Shown piece after piece: positions 26,407 through 34,693 of a stretch of 57,218 bases of DNA (its first letter is position 1; each line of letters begins with the position of its first letter). Below the pieces are notes generated by a model. It was not told the origin of the DNA and searched no databases. It saw nothing but the letters and a program-made list of their open reading frames with translations. Both the position numbers and the translations under genes were made by a program. This stretch comes from Verrucomicrobiota bacterium. Lineage in GTDB: Bacteria > Verrucomicrobiota > Kiritimatiellia > JAAZAB01. Where the stretch lies: assembly GCA_018898455.1 (NCBI GenBank), contig JAHIJO010000202.1, positions 1-57,218 on the forward strand. Reading direction: 5' to 3'.

Positions 26407-27297
26407 ATGAGCCACAATTCGACAATTAGGGGCAACACGCCATCGAGACGTGATCCCAAGGCCAATACAATTGAACCATCGGTTACCGACAGCAAGGAAT
26501 GTCCGGTGTGGGTCGGATGGCAACGGAAAGAGAATCCCGCGTCCTGGCGGTTGGCCAGTCATGCTGAGTTGGAGTTCCAATATGTCAGGGAAGGTCATTG
26601 CGCCTATTTCGTAAATGGCCAGAATTATCCCTGCCTAAGAAACACCTTGCTGTTGATTCGACCGCATGAGCCTCACAGTTTTGTTTCCGCTCCTGATCGT
26701 TGCCGCTCTCTTGAGAAATATTGCGTGATGGTCCAGCTTGGCTTCTTGAAGGAGGGTTCAAAGCCTGTCCGTTTTCCCGCAACCGGTCCTCGTTGCCTGG
26801 TCCTCGCAGAGGATGAGGCCACGGAGATCGAACTAATCTTTCGCCATATCTTGAACGAATATCAGAAGCGACCTGTCTATTGGAAGGAAATCCTTCGTGA
26901 AAATCTCAGGGAACTCGTTTGGCGTTTTCGGCGACTTGGCGAACGTCCGAAACCGCTGCTTGTTGCAAGCCCTATTGTAACCCAATTGCTGGATCACATT
27001 GAGGCTAATTTTGTGCAACCGATGCCGGTGACGTCTCTCGCCCGCACCTTCGGTTACTCGGCCAATCATCTGTCTCTGCTGTGCAGGAAGTATACGGGCA
27101 TAGGATTAAAGCAATACATTCTGCGGCGTCGGATCATCGAGGCGAAGCGACTGCTTGAGGCTCAGCCCTCGCTCAAGATGGAGGCTATTGCTGAGAAAAT
27201 CGGCTTTGCCGACTATTCGCTCTTCAGTCGAATCTTCAGGCAAGTTACGAATATGACGCCGTCTGGCTACCGTAGAATTTCCCACCCGGACAATTGA
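26407..27297 (+). CDS. AraC-family transcriptional regulator
   Basis: 296 residues: an N-terminal cupin-like sensor (residues about 45-130; ELEFQYVREGHCAYFVNG, LLLIRPHEPHSF) and a C-terminal double helix-turn-helix (residues about 195-290; PMPVTSLARTFGYSANHLSL, IAEKIGFADYSLFSRIFRQV). Such proteins usually activate adjacent carbohydrate genes on binding a sugar. It precedes the DegT and TIM-barrel genes on the same strand and is the obvious candidate regulator of this island. Confidence 0.9.
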   Translation: MSHNSTIRGNTPSRRDPKANTIEPSVTDSKECPVWVGWQRKENPASWRLASHAELEFQYVREGHCAYFVNGQNYPCLRNTLLLIRPHEPHSFVSAPDRCRSLEKYCVMVQLGFLKEGSKPVRFPATGPRCLVLAEDEATEIELIFRHILNEYQKRPVYWKEILRENLRELVWRFRRLGERPKPLLVASPIVTQLLDHIEANFVQPMPVTSLARTFGYSANHLSLLCRKYTGIGLKQYILRRRIIEAKRLLEAQPSLKMEAIAEKIGFADYSLFSRIFRQVTNMTPSGYRRISHPDN

Positions 27298-27400
27298 AAA
27301 TGCCATTCTCAAGAGGTCGGCCGGATGCGATTATGAATTTGGTTGGAATAAGCGATTGCCGGCGTTTTTTATTATTTACTCATTTCGGAAGGGAAGCGAT

Positions 27401-28729
27401 ATGAAGAGCAAGTCGTCTCTGGCCATTTTTGGAGGACCAAAATCCGTCACGAAAGATCCCGGGGATATGTTTACGTGGCCGATTATTACCAAGGAGGATG
27501 AAAATGCGGTTCTGGAGGTGTTGCGCCGGGGCGCCATGTCCAATCTGGATGTTACCCTGCAATTCGAAAAGGAGTTTGCCGCTTGGCAGGGAAGACGCTA
27601 TGCCTTGGCCCACAACACTGGGACCGCATCTTTGGAGGCGGCAATGTTCGGCTGTAAAGTCGGGATAGGCGATGAAATCATCTGTCCCGCGGCGACCTAC
27701 TGGGCGTCATGCCTGGCATGCTATTCGTTGGGCGCAACGGTGGTGTTTGCGGATATCGATCCTGATACCCAATGCATCGATCCGTCCGATATCGAACCCC
27801 GAATATCGCCGCGCACCAAGGCGATTGTGGTTGTCCACTACATGGGTTATCCGGTCGACATGGATCGCATCATGAGAATTGCCCGCAAGCACAAGATCAA
27901 GGTCATTGAAGATGTGTCCCATGGACAGGGAGGTGTCTATAAAGGTCGCAAGCTGGGGACGATAGGCGATGTTGCGGGAATATCGCTGATGTCCGGAAAA
28001 TCGCTGGCCATTGGAGAAGGGGGGATGCTGGTTACCAATGACTTGGAGATCTATGAACGAGCCCTGGCGTGGGGACATTATGAACGGTTTGGAAACAAGA
28101 TAAAGACCAAGTATCTTAGGCCATTGGCCGGGTTGCCGTTGGGTGGACATAAATACCGGATGCACCAGTTAAGCTCAGCGGTGGGTCGTGGGCAACTGAG
28201 GCATTTTGATCAGCGTTGCGGGGAAATTCGTCGGGCGATGAACTTTTTTTGGGACTTGCTTGAAGGCGTGCCGGGAATACGGGCTCATCGGCCCCCGAAA
28301 AACTCCAATAGTCATATGGGCGGGTGGTTTGCGCCCCACGGCTTGTATCGGCCGCAGGAACTGAATGGTCTGTCTGTGACGCGCTTTGCCGAGGCGATCC
28401 GGGCAGAAGGGGTGTCATGCATACCGGGTATGTTGCGCCCCCTGCATCTTCATCCCTTGTTCAATACGGCTGACATCTATGGCCACGGCAAGCCTACGCG
28501 TATTGCAAATGCTGCGCGTGACCTGCGCCAGCCGCCCGGCAGTTTACCGGCGAGCGAGGCGTCGCAAGGGCTCCTATATAGTATTCCCTGGTTCAAGCAT
28601 TACCGGCCGGAAATCATCAGGCAATATGCCATGGCTTTCCGCAAGGTCGCGGAGAATTATCGCGAGTTGCTGAAAGGCGACAAGGGTGACCCGGCCAATC
28701 TCGGTTTATGGAGCGCGAGTCGTCACTGA
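27401..28729 (+). CDS. DegT/DnrJ/EryC1/StrS aminotransferase (1)
   Basis: PLP-dependent transaminase acting on keto-sugars or keto-cyclitols. 442 residues. HNTGTASLEAAMFGCKVG, the PLP-contacting Asp in VIEDVSHGQGG and the Schiff-base Lys in SLMSGKSLAIGEGGMLVTND are all present. EDVSHGQG replaces the commoner EDCAQAHG. The frame is open 15 codons upstream; ATG 27401 has GGGAAG ahead of it. It is followed closely by a TIM-barrel isomerase gene, suggesting an amino-sugar or aminocyclitol path. Substrate unknown. Confidence 0.9.
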   Translation: MKSKSSLAIFGGPKSVTKDPGDMFTWPIITKEDENAVLEVLRRGAMSNLDVTLQFEKEFAAWQGRRYALAHNTGTASLEAAMFGCKVGIGDEIICPAATYWASCLACYSLGATVVFADIDPDTQCIDPSDIEPRISPRTKAIVVVHYMGYPVDMDRIMRIARKHKIKVIEDVSHGQGGVYKGRKLGTIGDVAGISLMSGKSLAIGEGGMLVTNDLEIYERALAWGHYERFGNKIKTKYLRPLAGLPLGGHKYRMHQLSSAVGRGQLRHFDQRCGEIRRAMNFFWDLLEGVPGIRAHRPPKNSNSHMGGWFAPHGLYRPQELNGLSVTRFAEAIRAEGVSCIPGMLRPLHLHPLFNTADIYGHGKPTRIANAARDLRQPPGSLPASEASQGLLYSIPWFKHYRPEIIRQYAMAFRKVAENYRELLKGDKGDPANLGLWSASRH

Positions 28730-28756
28730 AATGTGGAAATAAGGAGGAAGAAAAAG

Positions 28757-29701
28757 ATGCAGAACAAGACCAAGTCCGGCCGTGCCCGATCAATCCCGTC
28801 GGCGTCCCGTCTGCGACCGACCATATTTTCGGTCAGTTATGCGGGGCTATGGGGGCAGGCATTATTATCTCTGGAGCAGTTCATTCCCCATGCCAGGCAA
28901 CTGGGTTTTTCAGCCGTGGAACTAATGGCCAAACGCCCTCATCTATCCCCCCTGGACTGGTCGGTAGAAAAGGTTGCTCAGCTGGGGTGTTTGTGTGAAA
29001 AGCACCAGGTGGATGTGGTTTGCATAGCGGGCTATACAGACTTTGGGGGAGGAATGGATGCGGCCGAAGTGCCTTTCGTGGATATGCAGATCCAGTACGT
29101 CGAGTCATTGGCGTGTTTGGCTCAGGCGCTGAATTGTCGCCTGGTGCGGGTATTTACCGCCTATGAACGGGATGGTATGCCGCTGTTGCGCCAATGGGAT
29201 CGAACCGTTTCAGCCATTCAGCAGTGCTGTGATCGCTGTGCCGCTTTCGGAGTGGTTATTGGAATTCAGAATCATCATGATTTGGCTGTCCATAGCAAAG
29301 TCCTCTTGGAACTCCTGCACGATATCAATCGGACAAACTGCAAATTGATGCTCGATCCCTGGTCGCCCTGCCTGCGGGGCGAAGAACTGTACGAAACCGC
29401 CAAGTCAATGGCGCCGCATGTGGTCTATACCACTCTGGCCGACTATATCCGTATGCCGCGATTCAAGTATCAACCGGCATTGGTCAATTACAGTCCGGTC
29501 AAGGAGGACATGGTTCGAGCAGTGCCAATGGGGGATGGGGATTTGGATAGCCTGACCTTTGTTCAAGGTCTAAAAGCCGGAGGGTATGCCGGTCCCATCG
29601 CCTATGAGCTGTGTTCACCGTTGCGTGGTGGCGGCTCATTGGACAACTTGGACCGGTGTGCGAAATCGTTCCTTGACTGGCTTGCGATAAATCGTCTCTG
29701 A
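28757..29701 (+). CDS. sugar phosphate isomerase/epimerase (AP-endonuclease-2-like TIM barrel) (1)
   Basis: 314 residues with xylose-isomerase-like motifs: LGFSAVELMAKRPHL, VIGIQNHHDLAVHSKVL (metal-binding His), CKLMLDPWSPCLRGEEL (Asp), and YAGPIAYELCSPLRGGG (C-terminal Glu). Homologues include inosose dehydratase IolE and hydroxypyruvate isomerase. ATG 28757 is favoured over 28733 because AAGGAGG lies nine bases upstream. It is 27 bases after the DegT gene, so probably in one operon. Confidence 0.85.
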   Translation: MQNKTKSGRARSIPSASRLRPTIFSVSYAGLWGQALLSLEQFIPHARQLGFSAVELMAKRPHLSPLDWSVEKVAQLGCLCEKHQVDVVCIAGYTDFGGGMDAAEVPFVDMQIQYVESLACLAQALNCRLVRVFTAYERDGMPLLRQWDRTVSAIQQCCDRCAAFGVVIGIQNHHDLAVHSKVLLELLHDINRTNCKLMLDPWSPCLRGEELYETAKSMAPHVVYTTLADYIRMPRFKYQPALVNYSPVKEDMVRAVPMGDGDLDSLTFVQGLKAGGYAGPIAYELCSPLRGGGSLDNLDRCAKSFLDWLAINRL

Positions 29702-29777
29702 ACTCACGGGATCACTGTGATCGAGTTGCGATTAATATTATCAGGGAAGAGAAAACCATTTTATAAAGGCAAAAGCC

Positions 29778-31082
29778 TTGATAGGGTTTGGTTGGGTTAA
29801 AAAAACGGGAGAGCAAGAAGTGCAACAGATAGAACAATACGAGATTAGGTTGGTAAGGCCGGAGGAAAAGAAAGCGATGGATGAAATGGTCTCGCTGGCC
29901 TTCAGCAGGAATGACTTCCCGGCGAACGAAGGAGAGATTCCATCCCCATTGGAAGTCACGCCAAACAGGGATTACCGGGCAGAATACAAGCACCTGCCGC
30001 GGGCAGACCTTGTCTGTCTGGTTGAGGGAAAGATCGTCTCCCGGGTATGTATTACCAACCTGGACGTCCGGATCGAGGATGTCAATCTGGTTATGGGGGC
30101 AATCGGCGGCGTGGCTACGCATCCGTCATATCGGCGCCGTGGTTATGTAGTCAGACTCTTTGAAGAAAGCAAAGTATATCTGCGGGAAAGCGGCTGCGAT
30201 TTTTCCATGCTCTTCACCGGAACTCCCCATGTTTACGCCAAGGCCGGCTGGGCGCTGTTTCCTGAATATGAATGGGAAGTCAAGATGAATGAGGCGCTTC
30301 CTCAGGCGGATGCCGGCTTTCTTATCCGCCCATTCAATGATGGCGATCTGAATAAGATAATGCATGTCTATGACGTCTATAATGGTGACAAGATATGGGC
30401 TCGAATCAGAGATAAAGATTGCTGGACTAAGAAACTGGAATCCGCTGACCAGAACAGGGGCAAGCTCAAAAGCGCCTTTCTGGTGGCGGAAAAGAGCGGG
30501 AGCTTGGTCGCATACCTGCGCTATTCTGAAGGAAACATCCTGGAGATCGGTTACCTTTCCGAAAGCAGCCGGGCGCTGCGCGCGTTGATCATTCATGCGG
30601 CAAACTACTGCCGGAAAGAAGGAAGAGCGTTAATCAAACCATTACGTCTTCCTAATGATCCTGAATTAATGCGGTATCTGGAGGAAATAGGCGGGGTGAA
30701 AGAGGAAGTTAAAGAGAGTATGATGCTGAAACTGATTAACCTGGAAAGCTTCTTGGGAAAAATGGCGCCTCTTTTGGAAAAGCGCTTGGCCTGCTCGAAA
30801 TTATCAAAGCATGGCGGTGAATTCGCGCTCTCCTGCGGTAATGAAAATATTGGGCTGAAAGTTGAAGATGGACGGGTAAGTTGCTCGTTGGAAGGTGGAG
30901 CTGGGGGGCAAGTCAGTCTGCCGGAAAGTGATTTTTTCCGTTTGATAAGCGGGTATGCCGGAATTGACCAAGTGCATTTTGCGGAAAAGAGGACTGTATC
31001 TCCGGGACAGTTGTGCCTGCTGGAAACCCTTTTTCCCGAGAAGAAAGGGAAAATAGTCTACTGGCTTCTGGATAGATTTTAA
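29778..31082 (+). CDS. Eis-like GNAT N-acetyltransferase
   Basis: 434 residues. The first GNAT domain has the acetyl-CoA loop in GGVATHPSYRRRGYVVRLFEE. A second degenerate GNAT domain follows (residues about 185-305), and a C-terminal SCP2-like domain (residues about 320-434). This is the Eis architecture, known to acetylate amines on aminoglycosides, proteins or small molecules. GTG 29820 is an alternative start. It is visibly A+T-richer than neighbours. In this island it might acetylate the amino group put on by DegT (inference). Confidence 0.8.
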   Translation: MIGFGWVKKTGEQEVQQIEQYEIRLVRPEEKKAMDEMVSLAFSRNDFPANEGEIPSPLEVTPNRDYRAEYKHLPRADLVCLVEGKIVSRVCITNLDVRIEDVNLVMGAIGGVATHPSYRRRGYVVRLFEESKVYLRESGCDFSMLFTGTPHVYAKAGWALFPEYEWEVKMNEALPQADAGFLIRPFNDGDLNKIMHVYDVYNGDKIWARIRDKDCWTKKLESADQNRGKLKSAFLVAEKSGSLVAYLRYSEGNILEIGYLSESSRALRALIIHAANYCRKEGRALIKPLRLPNDPELMRYLEEIGGVKEEVKESMMLKLINLESFLGKMAPLLEKRLACSKLSKHGGEFALSCGNENIGLKVEDGRVSCSLEGGAGGQVSLPESDFFRLISGYAGIDQVHFAEKRTVSPGQLCLLETLFPEKKGKIVYWLLDRF

Positions 31083-31137
31083 GTCTATTGTTGTTGAATG
31101 AGTCCGGCAATAACTGTAAAAAAGTAATCGGTCAGTA

Positions 31138-31168
31138 AATGGGTGAAAGGCGCATTCGCCGACCCATT
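31138..31168 (+). repeat. intergenic hairpin
   Basis: AATGGGT (31138-31144) pairs with ACCCATT (31162-31168), and an inner GGCG cattc CGCC extends it. It lies between the acetyltransferase and oxidoreductase genes. No T run follows, so it is more likely an RNA processing or repeat structure than a terminator. Confidence 0.5.
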
Positions 31169-31196
31169 AGCAAAAATAAGGAAAAGGTGATTTGCA

Positions 31197-32096
31197 ATGA
31201 TTAAAGTTGCCATTATCGGACTCGATACCAGTCATAGTGTGGAGTTTCCGCGGTTGATGCAGGCGCCGGATTGCGCGCCTGACCAGCGCGTGGCGGGATT
31301 GAAAGCCGTAACCTGTTTACGGTTTGAAACACCGTTTCAGAACAAGGCCGGATTGGACAAGCGGCAGGAACAATTGGAAGCCTGGGGCGTCAAGGTGACC
31401 GAGAAATTCGAGGAAACGGTGGCGTCTTGCGACGCCATCATGCTGGAGATCAACGATCCGGCCTATCATCTGGAATATTTCAATAAAGTCGCCGCCCTGG
31501 GCAAGCCGGTGTTCCTGGATAAACCGTTGGCCGGCAGCGAGGCGGATGGTCGGGAGATTCTGCAACTGATCCGACAGCATCAAACGCGTGTCTGGAGCGG
31601 ATCGGGTGTGCCATTTTGTCCGCCTTTGGGCGAAACGTGCGCCAGGTTCGCCGAAATCAAATTTGGCCAGGTCTTTGGCGCTTTGGGCCAGGCGCCCGCC
31701 GGTGATGCTTTGGTGTGGTATGGCGTACATACCTTTGAAATGTTGCAGCGCATCATGGGGCCGGGTCCAAAGACGGTGCGGGCGATCGAAAACGATAACG
31801 GTATTATCGCCGTTGTGGATTACGGAAAGGGTCGCCAGGGGTTCGTCGAGTTGATCCGCGGATCCTGGCTTTATGGCGGAAGGTTGCAGGGCAAGTGCGG
31901 GAATCAGGAGCAAGTCGCGCCTTTTGTCTGCGATCTGACGTATGATTATCGCGACACGCTGCGGGAAGTGCTGAAATTCTTCGAGGGTGGCGCAATGCCG
32001 GTGGCCATGGAAACGACTTTCGAGGGGTTGGCCATGATGCTTGCGGCGCGCGAGTCGATTATCCGTAATGCGGTGACACCGGTGGCGGCGTTGTGA
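31197..32096 (+). CDS. Gfo/Idh/MocA-type oxidoreductase (1)
   Basis: 299 residues. The N-terminal Rossmann fold (MIKVAIIGLDTSHSVEFPRL) binds NAD(P). GKPVFLDKPLAGSEADG is the EKP-like catalytic motif, with Lys. DALVWYGVHTFEMLQRIMG carries the active-site His. These enzymes oxidise sugars, inositols or their derivatives. A ribosome site AAGGAAAAGG lies before the ATG. The gene stands 47 bases before the second DegT gene. Confidence 0.85.
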   Translation: MIKVAIIGLDTSHSVEFPRLMQAPDCAPDQRVAGLKAVTCLRFETPFQNKAGLDKRQEQLEAWGVKVTEKFEETVASCDAIMLEINDPAYHLEYFNKVAALGKPVFLDKPLAGSEADGREILQLIRQHQTRVWSGSGVPFCPPLGETCARFAEIKFGQVFGALGQAPAGDALVWYGVHTFEMLQRIMGPGPKTVRAIENDNGIIAVVDYGKGRQGFVELIRGSWLYGGRLQGKCGNQEQVAPFVCDLTYDYRDTLREVLKFFEGGAMPVAMETTFEGLAMMLAARESIIRNAVTPVAAL

Positions 32097-32142
32097 TGCC
32101 GCCGGAGGCCGGATTCAAAACCTGAATATATGGAGTAACCCA

Positions 32143-33426
32143 ATGAAGCATTGCGTCCGAAACAAAAAGAATTTGACTGCCGCGGATTTAGCTGTTAACG
32201 GCGGACCGAAAACGCGCACCCAGCCCTGGCCGGAACGCGGACTGCTGGGCCAGGAGGAAAAGTCGGCGGTCGTGGCGATGTTCGACCGCGCGATCGAGTC
32301 CGGGCAGGCGTTCGGTTATAACGGCCCGGAAGAGAATGCGTTTTGCAAGGCCTTCGCCAAGTTTATGGGCGGCGGCTATGCCGACGCCGTGAACTCCGGC
32401 TCGACTGCGGTGTATGTGGCGCTACGCGCCCTGAACCCGGAACCGTTCACGGAAATAATCGTGGGGTGCATCACGGACCCGGGCGGGATCATGCCGATTC
32501 CCATGCTCAACTGCCTTCCCATGATTGCCGACACGGCGCCGGGTAGTTTCGGTCCCGGCCCCAAGCAGATCGAGGAACTGATCTCACCCCGAACCAGCGC
32601 CATCGTGGTGGCGCATATTTTTGGCGAGCCGTTGGACATGAAGGGAATAATGCGGGTAGCCCGGAAGCATAAGCTCCCGGTCGTGGAAGATTGCGCCCAG
32701 GCGCATGGCGCCCGAATCGACGGCCGTCTGGTCGGTTCGTTCGGGGATCTCAGCGCGTTCTCCCTCATGTTCGGGAAACATATCTGCACCGGCGGTCAGG
32801 GCGGGCTGGTTTATACTCGAAACGAAAAATTGTATTGGGCCTGCCGTCGCGCGTCAGATCGTGGCAAACCGTTCGGGTTGCCTAATGGATCGAGCAACTG
32901 CATGGTATCGCTCAATTTCAACTTGAACGACCTGGCAGCGGCTATCGGCAGTGCGCAACTGAAAAAATTAACCGGCATTGTGCGTCGCCGCCGCGCGATA
33001 GTTGCCGAATTGTCCAGGACTTTCGCGAAATTGAAGATTGTTTCGTTGCCGGAACAACTGCCCGGCGCCGAGCCGAGTTTCTGGCATTGTCGTATCAAGT
33101 TCAATAAAAGCGCGGCGACTTGCGATAAAGCCACTTTCTGTAAGGCGCTTTCTGCCGAGGGGCTACCCGTGTATTCGCATTACTGCGATCCGATTCATCA
33201 CGCGGATTGGTACCGCAACCGGAACGCTTTCGGCGCCAGTGGCCTGCCTTGGTCCGCGCCCCAGTATAAAGGAGATCCGAACCGGTCATTCCCCTGTCCC
33301 AATGCCGAGAAGGCCTTGGACGATCATTTCCAGTTGACGGTCTGGGAGAGCTGGGGTAGGGCGGAAGTCGCCGACATAGTCGCGGCGTTCCGAAAATGCG
33401 CCGCCGTGTATGAGTCAAACCGATAG
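32143..33426 (+). CDS. DegT/DnrJ/EryC1/StrS aminotransferase (2)
   Basis: 427 residues. NSGSTAVYVALRALNPEPFT, the PLP Asp in VVEDCAQAHGARIDG and the Schiff-base Lys in FSLMFGKHICTGGQGGLVYT are intact. It is nearer the classical sugar/cyclitol aminotransferases (StsC, RifK-like) than the first DegT protein here. It lies between the Gfo/Idh gene and a UroD-like gene 11 bases downstream, so a three-gene operon is likely. An oxidoreductase plus a transaminase is the usual way to turn a hydroxyl into an amine. Confidence 0.9.
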   Translation: MKHCVRNKKNLTAADLAVNGGPKTRTQPWPERGLLGQEEKSAVVAMFDRAIESGQAFGYNGPEENAFCKAFAKFMGGGYADAVNSGSTAVYVALRALNPEPFTEIIVGCITDPGGIMPIPMLNCLPMIADTAPGSFGPGPKQIEELISPRTSAIVVAHIFGEPLDMKGIMRVARKHKLPVVEDCAQAHGARIDGRLVGSFGDLSAFSLMFGKHICTGGQGGLVYTRNEKLYWACRRASDRGKPFGLPNGSSNCMVSLNFNLNDLAAAIGSAQLKKLTGIVRRRRAIVAELSRTFAKLKIVSLPEQLPGAEPSFWHCRIKFNKSAATCDKATFCKALSAEGLPVYSHYCDPIHHADWYRNRNAFGASGLPWSAPQYKGDPNRSFPCPNAEKALDDHFQLTVWESWGRAEVADIVAAFRKCAAVYESNR

Positions 33427-33437
33427 AGATTTGCCCA

Positions 33438-34580
33438 ATGACCGGACACGATAAAATCACGGCGGCATTCAGCCCCAGCGGCGTTTCGCAGGTCGGCGTG
33501 GTGAGCGGTTATGTCGATATTTTTGTCCGCGACCATTGGCGTGAACTCACTGCGGTGCCGTGGTGGTATATCAACAGTGGCGTCATCGAAAAGGAAGTCG
33601 CCTGGGCGCAAGATGTTTTTGCCAAGAGCGGATTGGAGTGGTTGAGGTTGGCGCCTTGCCTTTCACGAGAGACACGTCAACAATGCCGCTACGAAGAGCG
33701 TCCCGATGGCGTCTGGCGTATTGACGAATCGACGGGGCAGGCCATACAGATGGTTGAACCCACCCCAAGCGGGACGAACACCGCCTGCGCCGCCGATAAA
33801 CATTTCGATCAGGATTCCCTTGTTTTCACCATGGGGGAAATCGACCGCCTGATCCCCGGTGATCCCTGCTTCGACAGGGATGCGTTCCTGAGCGGGGGAC
33901 AACAGGATGTTGCCATGGCTTTGCGCGATAACCTGAATCTGGCCTTTTACGGTCTTGTTACCTCGCCGCTTTGCATGCTGTACCATCTGATCGGATATGA
34001 AGGGATGATGCTGTTGATCGCCGAACATCCCGATCTGGCTCTGTATGCCGGGCAACGACTGCTTGCGAACGTCAAACAAAAGATCGGCTGCATTTCCACG
34101 CTCGGAGCCGATGCGGTCTGGATCGAAGAAATCTTCACCGACCAGATCAATCCGGAAGCGTTCTCGCGGATCAACGTTCCGCTTATGCAACAATGCGTTA
34201 ATGAAATTCGTCGCCACGGGCTGAAGAGTATTTACTATTACTGTGGAAATCCCAATGACCGACTCGACCGGATTCTCGACGTCGGCGCGGACGCGATTCA
34301 TTTTGAGGAAAGTAAAAAGAATTTTACCGTCGACATCGAGGAGCTTGCCGCCAAAATTAACGGCCGATGTGTGTTGTTCGGCAATCTCGATTCCATCGGT
34401 GTTTTGCAGAAGGGCAGTGAAAGCGAATTAGCCTCTGAAATTCAACGGCAAATCAAGGCAGGGGTTAGAAATAAAGGCCGATTTGTCATGAGCACAGGCA
34501 GTCCCATAACGCCGGAAACACCGGTCACCCGGGTGAGGCAATACACGGACCTTGTGCGTGATTCGGTTCGCCGGCGCTAA
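33438..34580 (+). CDS. uroporphyrinogen decarboxylase-like protein (2)
   Basis: 380 residues with URO-D fold features: GADAVWIEEIFTDQINPEAF, LKSIYYYCGNPNDRLDRI, VLFGNLDSIGVLQKGSE and FVMSTGSPITPETP. The Cys in YYYCGN and the STGS loop fit zinc-dependent methyltransferases of this superfamily. It is linked by 11 bases to the DegT gene and is not in a haem context. Sequence differs clearly from the UroD-like protein at 20698. Substrate unknown; methyl transfer in the amino-sugar route is only a guess. Confidence 0.8.
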   Translation: MTGHDKITAAFSPSGVSQVGVVSGYVDIFVRDHWRELTAVPWWYINSGVIEKEVAWAQDVFAKSGLEWLRLAPCLSRETRQQCRYEERPDGVWRIDESTGQAIQMVEPTPSGTNTACAADKHFDQDSLVFTMGEIDRLIPGDPCFDRDAFLSGGQQDVAMALRDNLNLAFYGLVTSPLCMLYHLIGYEGMMLLIAEHPDLALYAGQRLLANVKQKIGCISTLGADAVWIEEIFTDQINPEAFSRINVPLMQQCVNEIRRHGLKSIYYYCGNPNDRLDRILDVGADAIHFEESKKNFTVDIEELAAKINGRCVLFGNLDSIGVLQKGSESELASEIQRQIKAGVRNKGRFVMSTGSPITPETPVTRVRQYTDLVRDSVRRR

Positions 34581-34591
34581 TGACATGAATC

Positions 34592-34621
34592 TTGACAAAT
34601 GATAAGAAAAGAGGATAGTAA
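34592..34621 (+). promoter_or_regulatory. sigma70-type promoter ahead of the adhesin gene (putative)
   Basis: TTGACA (34592-34597), 18 bases, then TAGTAA (34616-34621). The -35 is consensus. It would give a leader of about 65 bases before ATG 34694. Confidence 0.5.
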
Positions 34622-34693
34622 CAACTATTGATTGGGATGTTGGTAATATTGGCATTGGCTCAGTTCGAAACGAAGCGCTTTGGGGATCTCACC

